From Anodontia alba (taxonomy: Eukaryota > Mollusca > Bivalvia > Lucinida > Lucinidae): a stretch of DNA of 64,000 nucleotides. Below are positions 52,915 through 63,960 of the stretch, one piece after another; positions within the stretch are counted from its first letter, which is position 1; each line of letters begins with the position of its first letter. Below the pieces are notes generated by a model. The model was not told the DNA's origin and did not search any database. It was given only the letters and a program-made list of their open reading frames with translations. The translations under genes were made by a program, and so were the position numbers. The DNA lies in assembly GCA_964016985.1 (NCBI GenBank), contig OZ024828.1, positions 28,216,581 through 28,280,580 on the forward strand. The letters run 5' to 3'.

Positions 52915-53891
52915 AGCAAAAGAGTAAATATCCTCTATATATTACATGTATATGCAGGCTGATCTATACCTTCACTTTTCACCAGTAGATGCTACAACAG
53001 CCAAAAATTATTTACATAAACAGTGAAGGACCTGGACATACTACATGTACATGCAGGCTGATCTAGACCTTCAATTTTCATCAGTAGATTCTACAACAGC
53101 CACAATGTTTTGCATGAACAGTAAATGCCCAGAATAGACTACAAGGACATGCAGGCTGATCCTGACCTTCACTTTTCATCAGTAGATGCTACAGCAGTTA
53201 GGATTCTTTCATGAAAAGCAAAGGCCATAACAGACTAAAAGATCGTGCAGACTGATCCAGACCTTAGCTATTTATCAGTAGAGCCTACAAGAGCCAAGAT
53301 TCATTCCAGAAACAGCGAAGACCCACATCAGATTACAATGACAAGTAGAAGGATCAAGACCATCCTTTTCATCAGTACAATCTATAACAGCCAAAGATTC
53401 TTTCCTGAACTGGCTCAGACCATACTACTAAGACTTGTAGCTAATCCAGAACTTCACTTTTCATTAGTAGAATTTTTAACTGTCAAGATTCACAGTGAAA
53501 GCCTGGAGCAGACTACAAGGTCATGCAGGCTGATCCTGAACTTCACTTTTCTTCAGTAGAATCAACAACAGCCCAGATTCTTTCCATTAAAAGCAAAGGC
53601 CCTGATCATACTAAAAGGAAATGAAGACTGATCCAGACCTTCACCATCCACTAGTGAAATCAAAAACAGCCAAAATTCTTTCCATGAATAGAGACGGGTC
53701 TGATCATACCACCAGGACATGCAGGCTGACAACAGCCAAGATTCTTTCCATGAACAATGAAGGCATTCATCTTACTTCAGGCACATACCGCCTGATCTAG
53801 ACCACCTCAGTATTTTCACCTGTAGACTTTACAACAGCCAAGGATTCTTTCCATGAACACTGAAGGCCCTAATCATACTACAAGGACATGC
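52915..53891 (+). repeat. Satellite S, second block
   Basis: About ten diverged monomers (ACATGCAGGCTGATC, TTTTCATCAGTAGATTC, CAACAGCCAAGATTC). Confidence 0.88.
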
Positions 53892-54099
53892 TTTGTTTGT
53901 GTTGAGGTTTTACGGCCCAGTCAATCCAATGCGGTCATGTTGAGCGCGGTCAGTTTACCTAACCACACTTTTACTGGGCAAGCTTAGTCCTCTAAGCGGT
54001 TAACTAGTATTGTGCACATTTTTCACCAGAAACTGACAACTGCCCTTCTTGAATCAGTGGAAGGGAGAGAATGACCGCAGAAAATATTTCATTATCAAC
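53892..54099 (-). mobile_element. SINE family 1, 5'-truncated, reverse
   Basis: GTTTGTGTTGAGGTTTTACG to AGAAAATATTTCATTATCAA: tail and body only; the tRNA head is missing. AGGACAT on both sides (before 53892 and after 54099) may be the target-site duplication, though it is also a satellite word. Confidence 0.88.
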
Positions 54100-54216
54100 C
54101 AGGACATTCAGGCTAATCAGGACCTTCACTAGTCACCAGCAGAATCTACAACAGGCAAGATTTTTTCCATGAACAGCGAAGACTCTGAACATACTATAAG
54201 GACATGCAGGCTGATT
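54100..54216 (+). repeat. Satellite S, short block
   Basis: About one and a quarter monomers between two insertions. Confidence 0.8.
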
Positions 54217-54497
54217 GAGTTGGGGTTTAATGACACGTCAACCTTTGTGGGTCATTTTGTGTCGTCTCCGCAAGAAAGGGAGAAGAGAGATAGAAGAGAT
54301 AGTAGAGGAGATGAGAGATGACAAGGGAGAAAGGAAAATGAATGAAAATGAAGGAAAAGAAGAAATAAAAACAGTCCCCCTCTACCCTTACCTGCTACAA
54401 GGATAGCAGGCCTTGCCCAACTGTAAGCCAATATCAGTTGGATGCCCCGGAGACGTAAGATACATGACACCTTTGCCTCACCCAACCACCCCCGACA
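54217..54497 (+). mobile_element. Insertion with SINE-like start and GA-rich tract
   Basis: GAGTTGGGGTTTAATGACAC resembles the 'GGTTTAACG' motif of some mollusc SINEs (from memory). A G/A-rich tract at about 54277-54370 is followed by GGATGCCCCGGAGACGTAAG. The satellite resumes at 54498 (ACATGCAGACTGATC). Class uncertain. Confidence 0.5.
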
Positions 54498-56752
54498 TGC
54501 AGACTGATCAAGACCTTCGCTATTCAGCAGTACATTCTACAAAAGCCATGAAGACTGAAGGCCCTGATCATACTACAAGGACATGCAGGCTAATCAAGAC
54601 CTTCACTATTCTCCAGTACATTCTACAACAGCCAAGATTTTTTCAATGTACAGTGAAGGTCCTGAACATACTACAAGAACATGCAGGCTGATCTAGACCT
54701 TCCTATTCACCTGTACATTCTACAACAGCCATGAAGACTGAAGGCCCTGATCATACTACAAGGACATGCAAGCTGATCAGGACCTTCACTATTCACCAGC
54801 AGAATCTACTCGAGATTTTTTCCATGAACAGCGAAGGTTCTGAAAATACTACAAGGACATGCAGGCTAATCAGGACCTTCACTATTCACCAGCAAAATCT
54901 ACAACAGCCAATTTTTTTCCATGACCAGTGAAGGCCCTGAACATACTACAAGAACATGCAGGCTGACCCAGACATTCACTATTCACCAGTAGATTCTGCA
55001 ACATCCAAGATTCTTTCCACAAACAGCACAAACCCTGAACATACTACAAGAACATGCAGGCTGATCTAGACCTTCCTATTCACCTGTACATTCTACATCA
55101 GCCATGAAGACTGAAGGCCCTGATCATACTACAAGGACATGCAGGGTAATCAAGACTTTCACTATTCAGCAGTACATTCTACAACAGCCAAGATTTTTTC
55201 CATGAGCAGTGAAATCCCTGAACATACAACAAGGACATGCAGGCTGATCCAGACATTCACTATTCACCAGTAGAATCTACAACAGCCAAGATTCTTTCCA
55301 TGAACAGTGAATACCCTGATCATACTATAAGGACATGAAGGCTGATCCAGACCTTCACTTTTGACAAACAGAATCTACAACAGCCAAAATTCTTTCCATA
55401 AACAGCGAAGGCCCTGAATATACTACAAGGACATGTAGGCTGATGCAGAACTTTACTATTCACCAGTAGATTCTTCAACAGGCAAGATTATTTCCATAAC
55501 AGTGAAGGACCTGAACATACTACATGAACATGCATGCTGATGTAGTCCTTCAGTTTTCACCAGTAGATTTCTTCAACAGGCAAGATTATTTCCATAAACA
55601 GTGAAGGACCTGAACATATTACATGTATATGAAGGCTGATCTAGACCTTCACTTTTCACCAGAAGATTCTTCAACAGGCAAGATTATTTCCATAAACAGT
55701 GAAGGACCTGAACATACTACAAGGACATGCAGGCTGATGCAGAACTTTTACTATTCACCAAGATTCTACAACAGGCAAGGATCTTTCTTTACACTGTGAA
55801 GGCCATGAACATACTATATGTACATGCAGGCTGATCTAGACCTTCACTTTTCACCAGTAGATTCTATAACAGCCAAGATTCTTTCTATTACAGTGAAGGC
55901 CCTGAACATACTACAAGAACATGCAGGCTGATGCAGAACTTTACTATTAACCAGCAGATTCTACAACAGGCAAGATTTTTTCCATAAACAGTGAAGGACC
56001 TGAACATACTACAAGGACATGCAGGCTGATGCAGAACTTTACTATTAACCAGCAGATTCTATAACAGGCAAGGTTTTTTCTTTACATGGTGAAGGCCATG
56101 AACATACTAAAAGGACAAGCAGGTTGATCTAGACCTTCAGGCTGGTGATCCTGACCTTTACTTTTCACGAATAGATTCTACAAAAGCAGAATTCTTTCCA
56201 TGAACAGCGAAGGCCCACATCATATCACAATGACAAGTAGGAGGACCAAGACCTCTTTTCATCAGTAGATTCAACAACATCCTAGACTCTTTTCATCAAC
56301 AACGATGGCCCAAAGTAGACTGCAAGTACATGGCAGGCTAATCAAGGCCCTCACTTTTCACCAATAGATTCTACAAAAGCCAAAATTCTTTCCATGAATA
56401 GCAAAGGCCCACATCAGATTACAATGACAAGTAGGAGGATCAATACCTTCTCTTTTCATCAGTAGATTCTACAACATCCTAGACTCTTTTCATCAACAGC
56501 GAAGGCCCAAAGTAGACAAGTACATGCAGGCTAATCAAGGCCCTCACTTTTCACCACTAGATTCCACATCCAATATTTTTTTCAGGAACAGTAAATGCCC
56601 GGTTGAGATTGCAATGACAAGTAGGCTGATCAAGACCTTCACTTTTGATCATTAGATAGTCTGCAACAGCCAAGATTCTTTCCATGAACAGCAAAGACCT
56701 AGAACAGACTAGAAGTTGCTGGCCGATCAAGCCCTTCACATTTAGTCAACTA
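54498..56752 (+). repeat. Satellite S, third block
   Basis: About 23 monomers, diverged. A local sub-series near 55470-55730 shares CAACAGGCAAGATTATTTCC and GTGAAGGACCTGAACATAC. Another near 56190-56560 shares AGGCCCACATCA and TTTTCATCAGTAGATTC, indicating local duplications. Confidence 0.88.
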
Positions 56753-58482
56753 GACCATGAAGTGAGCATGTGCTCACTGATACCCCCGGCCATGGCCATC
56801 AGTGATAACACACAACAAGATGACAAAGGGATATAACTCCAATAAACTTGGAAGCCCCTATTTTCATATCACACTTATAGTGCATAAAGGTGTGTGAGTA
56901 AAATAAATTTCAATAAAATCTAGAAACAGGTATAGAAGTTATTAAGAAAAATACATAATTTAACAGCAAGAACAATAAAGGGAAATAACTCTAAGGGACC
57001 TGGCCCTATTGCCTTTATTTTATTTTCCACAATACTTGTCTTGTGTACAAAAGTTGAAGTTTGTAGGTAAAGTATTTCCTGAGATATCTTTAACAGAAAA
57101 TAAATGCATATCAAAATAATGAAATATAACAAAGGGATATAACTCTAATAAACCTGGCCCTGAAGCCCCTATTTTCATATCACACGTGTAGTGCATAAAG
57201 GTGCATGTGTAAAATAAATTTTATTAAAATCTGAAAACGGGTATAGAAATTAAGGAAAATACATAATTTAATAGCAAGAACAACATAGGGAAATAACTCT
57301 AAGGGACCTGGCCCCATGGCCCTTATTTTCTTTCCCACAATACAACTAGTCATACTTGTCATGTGTACAAAATTTCAAGTTTCTAGGTGTAGTTTGGGAG
57401 ATATCTTTGACACAAAATTGACACAAAATAAATGCTTATCAAAATAACAATATATAAAAAAGGGATTTAACTGTAATAATGTGGCCCTGAAGCCTCTGTT
57501 TTCATATCACGTGTAGTGCATAAAGGTGTATGTGTAAAATAAATTTCATTAAAATCTGAAAACCGGTATAGAAATTATTAAGAAAAATACAAAATTTAAT
57601 AGCAAGAACAACAAAGGGAAATAACTCTAAGGGACCTGGCCCCATGGCCCTTATTTTCTTTCCCACAATACAACTAGTCATACTTGTCATGTGTACAAAA
57701 TTTCAAGTTTCTAGGTAAAGTAGTTCGGGAGATATCTTTGACACAAAATTGACACAAAATAAATGCATATCAAAATAACGAAATATAAAAAAGGAATATA
57801 ACTGTAATAAATCTGGCCCTGAAGCCCCTGTTTTCATATCACGTGTAGTGCATAAAGGTGTATGTGTAAAATAAATTCCATTAAAATCTGAAAACCGGTA
57901 TAGAAATTAAGAAAAATACAAAATTTAATAGCAAGAACAACAAAGAGAAATAACTCTAAGGGACCTGGCTCCATGGCCCTTACTTTCTTTCCCACAATAC
58001 AACTAGTCATACTTGTCATGTGTACAAAATTTCAAGTTTCTAGGTAAAGTAGTTCCTGAGATATCTGACACAAAATTTAATAGCAAGAACAACAAAGGGA
58101 AATAACTCTAAGGGACCTGGCCCCATGGCCCTTATTTTCTTTCCCACAATACAACTAGTCATACTGGTCATGTGTACAAAATTTCAAATTTCTAGGTAAA
58201 GTATTTCCTGAGATATCTTTGACACAAAATTAAGAAAAATACAAAAATAGCAAGAACAACAAAGGGAAATAACTCTAAGGTACCTGGCCCCATGGCCCTT
58301 ATTTTTTTTCCCACAATACAACTAGTCGTACTTGTCATGTGTACAAAATTTCAAGTTTCTAGGTAAAGTAGTTGTTCCAGAGATATCTTTGACACAAAAT
58401 AAATGTTAACAGACTGACAGACACACAGAAAAGACAAAAACTATATACCCCCATTGCGTACTTCGTATGCCGGGGGTATAAT
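56753..58482 (+). mobile_element. Tandem element with ATACCCCCGGC/GCCGGGGGTAT ends
   Basis: ATACCCCCGGC (about 56780-56790) and GCCGGGGGTAT (about 58469-58479) are inverted repeats. The left margin is AGACCATGAAGTGAGCATG. Interior units start AACTCTAAGGGACC at 56987, 57295, 57623, 57952, 58104 and 58271, giving three units of 308-329 bp then two of 152-167 bp. It interrupts satellite S. Minus-strand frames of about 60 aa with SCIVGKKIRAMGPGPLELF recur once per unit; they come from the repetition, and I see no domain. Confidence 0.83.
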
Positions 58483-59651
58483 AAATTCTCCAACAGTCAA
58501 GATTCTTTCCATGAAGGGTGAAGGCCTGGATAAGTGGCATGTAGGCTGACCCAGCCCTTCTCTATTCCCCAGTAAATTCTACAACAGCCAAGATTCTTTG
58601 CATGAATAGTGAAGGTGTAGAACAGACTACAAGGACATACAGACCTCACTTTTCATCAGGAGATTCTACAGCAGCCAAGATTCTTTCCATGAACAGTGAA
58701 GGCACTAATCAGATTAAAATGACATGCAGTCTGATCCAGACCCTCACTTTTCATCAGTAGATTCTGCAGCAGCCAAGATTCTTCCCATTAACATTGACTA
58801 CCAGGACATATAGGCTAATCCAGACAATCAATTTTCACAAATAGATTCTACAACAGCCAAGGTCCTTTCCATGAGCAGTGAAAGCCTTGAGCAGATTACA
58901 AGGACATGCAGTTCCTTATCTTTTAACAGTAGATTATACACTTTTCACCTATACATTTTACAATAATAGCCTAGATTCTTTCCATGATTAGAAGAGGGTC
59001 CTGATCATACTACAACGACATGCAGACTGATTTTTGAAGACCTTCAGTTCGAATTCTATTATAGCCAAAATTTTTTCCATGACCAGCAAAGACCCGGAGA
59101 AGACGAGAAGGATATGCATGTAAATCCAGACATTCACTTTTCATCAGTAGATTCTACAACAGCGAAGATACTTTCCATGAACAGTGAAAGCCCAGAGTAG
59201 ACTAGAAGGGCATGCACTCTGAGCCAGACCCTCACTTTCAGCATTAAACTCTGCAAAAGCTAAGATTCTTTGCTGAACAGTAAAAGCCTGGAGCAGACTA
59301 CAAGGACGTGCAGGCTGATCCAGACCTTCACTATTCACCAGTAAACTTCAATGAACATTGAAGGCCTGCAGCAGACTACAAGGACGTAAAGGCTAACCCA
59401 AACAATCACTTTTAATGAGAAGATACAACGGCCAAGATTATTCCCATGTAGGCCTGGAGCAGACAACAAGGATATGCAGGCTGATCCAGACTTTCACTAT
59501 TCACCAGTAAACTTCCATGAATATTGAAGGCCTGCAGCAGACTACAAGGACATACAGGCTAATCCAAACAATCACTTCTAACGAGAAGATTCTACAACAA
59601 CCAAGATTCTTTCCACTAAAAGTGAAGGCTTGGAGCAGACTACAAGGATAT

Positions 59652-59788
59652 GCCCTTCTTGAATCCGCCAAAGGGAGAGAATGTCCATAGTAAATATTTC
59701 ATGACCAACTTCCACGAAAGAGTGTTGCCAACCAACAACCTCCTGATGACCAGTCAGATGCACATCCAACTGAGCTACCGAGGCCAGC
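59652..59788 (-). mobile_element. SINE family 1, 3'-truncated, reverse
   Basis: GCCCTTCTTGAATCCGCC to CAACTGAGCTACCGAGGCCA: tRNA head and first part of the body, without the tail. The A-box region is readable; the B box is damaged. Loss of the 3' end is unusual for a SINE and suggests later deletion. Confidence 0.85.
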
Positions 59789-60999
59789 ACTTTAACTTTT
59801 CACCAGCAGATTCTACAACAGCCAAGATTCTTTCTGAGAAAAGAGAAGGCCCTGATCATACTACAAGGACATGAAGGCTGATCCAGACCTTCACTTCTCA
59901 CCAGTGGATTTTTCAACAGCCAAGATTCTTTCCATGAACAGCCAAGATTTTTCCATAACAGTGAACGCCCTAAACATACTACATGTACATGCAGGCTGAC
60001 CTAAACCTTCACTTTTCACCAGCCAAGATTCATTGCATGAAAAGTGAGGCCCTGAACATACCACAAGGACATACAGGCTGATCCAGAACTTTACTTTTCA
60101 CCAGTAGATTTTACAACAGCCAATATTCTTTTCATGAATATTGAAGGCCTGGAACAGACTGCAAGGACAGTCAGTTTGTGCCAGACCCTCACTTTTCCAC
60201 AGTAGCTTCTACAACAGCAAAGATTCTTTCCATGAACATTGAAGGCCTGAAGCAGAATACAAGCACATGCAGGCTGATCAAGATCTTTTTTCACTACAGG
60301 ATACTACAACAGCCAAGATTCTTTCTATGAACAGTGAAGGCCCAAGAGCAGACTACAAAGACATGCAGACTGATTAAGACCTTTTTTCACTACAGGATTC
60401 TACAACAACCAAGATTCTTTCCATGAATAGTGAAGGCCTAAGAGCAAACTACAAGGGCATTCAGTCTGATTCAGTCCCTCATCATTCATCAGTAGAATTT
60501 ACAACAGCAAAGTCTTTCCATGAACTGAAAAGGCCCTGATCATACTACAAGGACATGCCTGCTGATCCATTCCTTTACATCATCAGTAGATTCTACAACA
60601 GCCAAAGATTCTTTCCATGAAAAGTGAAGGCCAGGAACAGATCCAGGCATTCACTAACTACTAGTAGATTCTTTGACTACATCAATCCAGAAAACCACAT
60701 TTGATAACAACCAAACACTGTTTCCATGAACAGTTAAGGCCTTGTTCATACTACAAACACTTGCAGTCTGATGTAGACCTTCACTTTTTACCAGTAGATT
60801 CTACAACAGTCAGATTCTTTCCATGAACAATGACGACCTTGATCAGACTACAAGGACTATGCAGGCTTATCTAGACCTTCAATTTTCACCAGCAAATTCT
60901 ACAACAGCTGAGATTCTTTCCATGAAGAGCAACGACATGGAGGAGACTACAAGGGCAGGCTGATCTAGACCTTCACTTTACATCAGTAGATTTTACAAC

Positions 61000-61060
61000 A
61001 GTTTGTTTTATTTGGGTTTTACGTTCCTTTCAACAATCTTTCTGTCATACTGCGACAGAA
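61000..61060 (-). mobile_element. Short SINE-tail fragment
   Basis: GTTTGTTTTATTTGGGTTTT then ACGTTCCTTTCAACAATC is, reversed, a tail ending GTAAAACCCAAATAAAAC. It shares the GTAAAACC motif with SINE families 1 and Lys. Confidence 0.55.
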
Positions 61061-62282
61061 ATTCTACAACAGCCAAGATTCTTTGCATAAACGGTGAAGG
61101 CCCTGATCAAACTACAAGGACATGCAGGCTGATCCAGACCTTCACTATTAACCACTCCACAACAGCCAAAGAGTGTACAAAACAGTGAAAGCCCTTAATA
61201 TGCTACATAGACATGTTGGCTGATCCAGACTTTCACTTTTCACCAGTAGATCCACAACAGCCAAAGATTCTTCACATGAATTGTAAAGGCCCAGAACATA
61301 CTACAAGGACATGTAGGCTGATCCAGACATACCACTAGATTCTATAGCACATAAATAATTTTTGCATGAACAAAGAAGGCCATTATCATACTATAAGGAC
61401 ATGCAGGCTGATCAAGATCTTCACTTTTCACCAGTAGATTCTATATATAACGGCCAAAGTTTGCATGAACAGTGAGGGCCAGGATCAGGCTCCAACGAAA
61501 ATAAGGCTTATCCGTACCTTCAGTATTCAGAAGATTTCTGGCATGGACAGTGAAGGCCATGATCATACTAAAAGAACATGCAGGCTGATCCAGCCCTTCA
61601 CTAGTCACAAGCAGATTCTATGACACCCAAAGATTCTTAACATGAACTATGAAGGCTGGGATCAGACTGCATGGACATGCAGGCTGATCCAGCCCTTCAC
61701 TATTCACCAGTGGATTCCATGACACCCAAAGATTCTTAACATGAACTATGAAGGCCAGGATCAGACAATGGACATGCAGGCTAATCTTGACCTTCATTAT
61801 TCACCAGTAGATTCTACTACAGCCAAAGATTCTTTGCATGAACATGAAGGCCCGGATCAGGCTACAGTGACACATAGGTTAATACAGACCTTGACTATTC
61901 ACCTGGAGATTTTACAACAGCCAAAGGTTCTTTGTACGAATTGTGAAGGCCCTGATCATACTTAAATGCAGGCTGATCCAGACCTTCACTATTCACCAGT
62001 AGATTCTACTACATACAAAGATTCTTTGCATGAACATGAAGGCCCGGATCAGGCTACAGTGACACATAGGTTAATACTTGACTTTTCACCTGGAGATTTT
62101 ACAACAGCCAAAGGTTCTTTGCATGAATTGTGAAGGCCTGATCATACTAAAATGCAGGCTTATCCAGACCTTCACTATTCACCAGAAGATTCTACTACAT
62201 GCAAAGATTTACAAGAACAGTGAAGGCCAGGATCAGACTACATGGACATGCAGGCTAATCTGGAACTTCATTATTCACCAGG

Positions 62283-62522
62283 GCCCAGTTGTTCAAAGCT
62301 AACGATGTGGTTAGTTAACGATTCGTTAAAATTTACATCGAGTGATACACAAATATGCTGAAATGTTTTGCTGAAAAAAATGTGAGTACTTTTGCATTGC
62401 AAAAGCTACTCACATTTGTTCAGCAAAAAATATTAGAATATTGTATATTGAATCTGCTAAAACAGTTAACCAAATGACCCTTAACGAGCTCGTTAAGCTA
62501 ACGACACTTTGAACAACTGGGC
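62283..62522. mobile_element. MITE family C with 5-bp TSD
   Basis: A 240-bp insert with perfect 16-bp ends GCCCAGTTGTTCAAAG and CTTTGAACAACTGGGC. CCAGG lies on both sides (62278-62282 and 62523-62527). Removing it restores satellite sequence TTCACCAGGAGAT. The inside is largely palindromic (GTTTTGCTGAAAAAAATGTG with CACATTTGTTCAGCAAAA). Confidence 0.92.
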
Positions 62523-62797
62523 CCAGGAGATCCTAAAACAGATTCTTTGCATGAAGAGGGAAGGCCCAGATCAGGCTACAATGGCAAGTAGGCTAATCCA
62601 GACCTTGACTATTCACCAGTAGATTGTACAACTGCCAAAGATTCTTTGAATAAACAGTAAAAGCCCTGAACACACAAGGAAATGCAGGCTGATCCAGACC
62701 TTCACTATTCAACAATAGACTCTATAGCACCCAAAGATTCTTTGCATGAACAGGAAAGGCTCTGAGCTTACATGGACAAACAGGCTGATCCTGATCT
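62523..62797 (+). repeat. Satellite S, last block
   Basis: About three monomers; the array ends at the B element. Confidence 0.85.
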
Positions 62798-62988
62798 CAT
62801 AGCAACAGATAAGGCTCTTTTTTCATCCAAAAAGTACTGATATCTTTCTTATTTCTTCACGAACACATATGTTGTGGGTACTCATTAGAAGCGGCTCAAC
62901 GAGCCGCTTCTAATGAGTACCCACAACATACGTTTTCGTGAAGGTATAAGAAAAATATTATGTGGATACCCCCTCTTATCTAGCTATG
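62798..62988. mobile_element. Palindromic MITE family B with TSD
   Basis: 191 bp, ends CATAGCAACAGATAAG and CTTATCTAGCTATG. TGATCT precedes (62792-62797) and follows (62989-62994). The central palindrome (62868-62940) has 40-bp arms with two mismatches and a 3-nt loop; the tip is AGCGGCTC/GAGCCGCT. It sits exactly at the right edge of the satellite. Confidence 0.9.
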
Positions 62989-62994
62989 TGATCT

Positions 62995-63370
62995 TCCTTA
63001 CTCACTCACGGTTCATACAGGCAAGGAATGACACCAGTAGATTCTATACTAGCCATGAAAGATTACATGATTTGTCAAAGAAATAAAAGAGTTTATCTGG
63101 AAGTCATTATTATCCTAAGCAGATAGTCTGTATATGGAATTATATTTGTCTACTCTTTGTGAGAAGCTTCTTTTTCCACAAGACATCTTGTTCATGGATC
63201 AAATGCACCATAGTGTGCTTGATTCTGAAATTAGACATACACACATATAACAACTGATGCCTTTCATAAACAAGAAAACAATGCAACTTTTATTTGGAAA
63301 AATATGAAGGAGGCACCTTATATGAACATATGTAATAATGACAATAAACAAGACCTTTCATCTTAAAGGA
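62995..63370. other. Non-coding sequence
   Basis: Nothing recognised; a last satellite-like word (ACCAGTAGATTCTATACTAG) is at 63033. Confidence 0.4.
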
Positions 63371-63960
63371 AACCTCTCCTGAGTCCCGCTGGTCCATCAA
63401 ATAAAAAAATGAAAGTCTGTGACTTGACCCAAGGGGTGAGGCTTGCATTTAACAAATCCTTGGACCAATATATAACATTAGTCCAAGTACAAATGTATCA
63501 ATAACATCCATCCAAGCATCAAGGAGATATATAGCTTTAAAAACTTACCATAAAGCATTGAAAGGAAACTTCTAAGTCCATAACCTCGACCTCAAGGTCA
63601 ATAAGTGATATGGAGCTTGCATGTAGCAAAACTTTGAATGAGTATCTTGATGTCCATTTAGTCAGTCAGGAGATACTGATCTCTAAAAACTACAGGGTAA
63701 AAGTTAAACATTAAAAATTCTAAGTCCGTGACTTTGACCTCAATTACATCCAATGGGTTGGGGTAAGACTTAATACTTGATGTCAGACTATATGGCTGCA
63801 GTCATTAACATCAACCCAAGTATTAAATAAATCCATTATGGCATTCAGTTGTTAGCTATTTAAAACTTTCATATAAAATTTAACAAGAAAAATTACACTC
63901 TGTGACCCTTGTCCTTTGGTGAAGGTGGCACTGTGTAAAATTTAGGAGCAGAATCTATCA
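63371..63960 (-). repeat. Degenerate tandem array, about 150-160 bp units
   Basis: TCTGTGACTTGACC (63415), CTAAGTCCATAACCTCGACC (63573) and CTAAGTCCGTGACTTTGACC (63720), each followed by CAATAAGTG/CAATGGG and GCTTGCAT-type words, mark three or four units. The array may run past the window end. Non-coding. Confidence 0.65.

Larger units (their letters stand above)
58483..62277 (+). repeat. Satellite S, fourth block
   Basis: About 38 monomers with variable divergence. A sub-series near 61800-62130 repeats a longer unit (GGCCCGGATCAGGCTACAGT with GACACATAGGTTAATAC at 61850 and 62040, about 190 bp apart). Interrupted by the SINE fragment at 59652-59788 and a short tail fragment near 61000-61060. 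Confidence 0.9.

Noticed and set aside
54252..54406. Glu/Lys/Arg-rich frame resembling a coiled coil
   Set aside because: It comes from a G/A-rich tract inside an insertion in the satellite.
57180..58019. Recurrent minus-strand peptides with SCIVGKKIRAMGPGPLELF, one per unit
   Set aside because: They repeat because the DNA unit repeats; boundaries are arbitrary, copies contain frame changes, and no family is recognised.
50340..62797. CRISPR-like array (regular repeats with spacers)
   Set aside because: The repeat is a contiguous monomer of about 98 bp with diverged copies, in eukaryotic DNA without any cas gene; it is a satellite.
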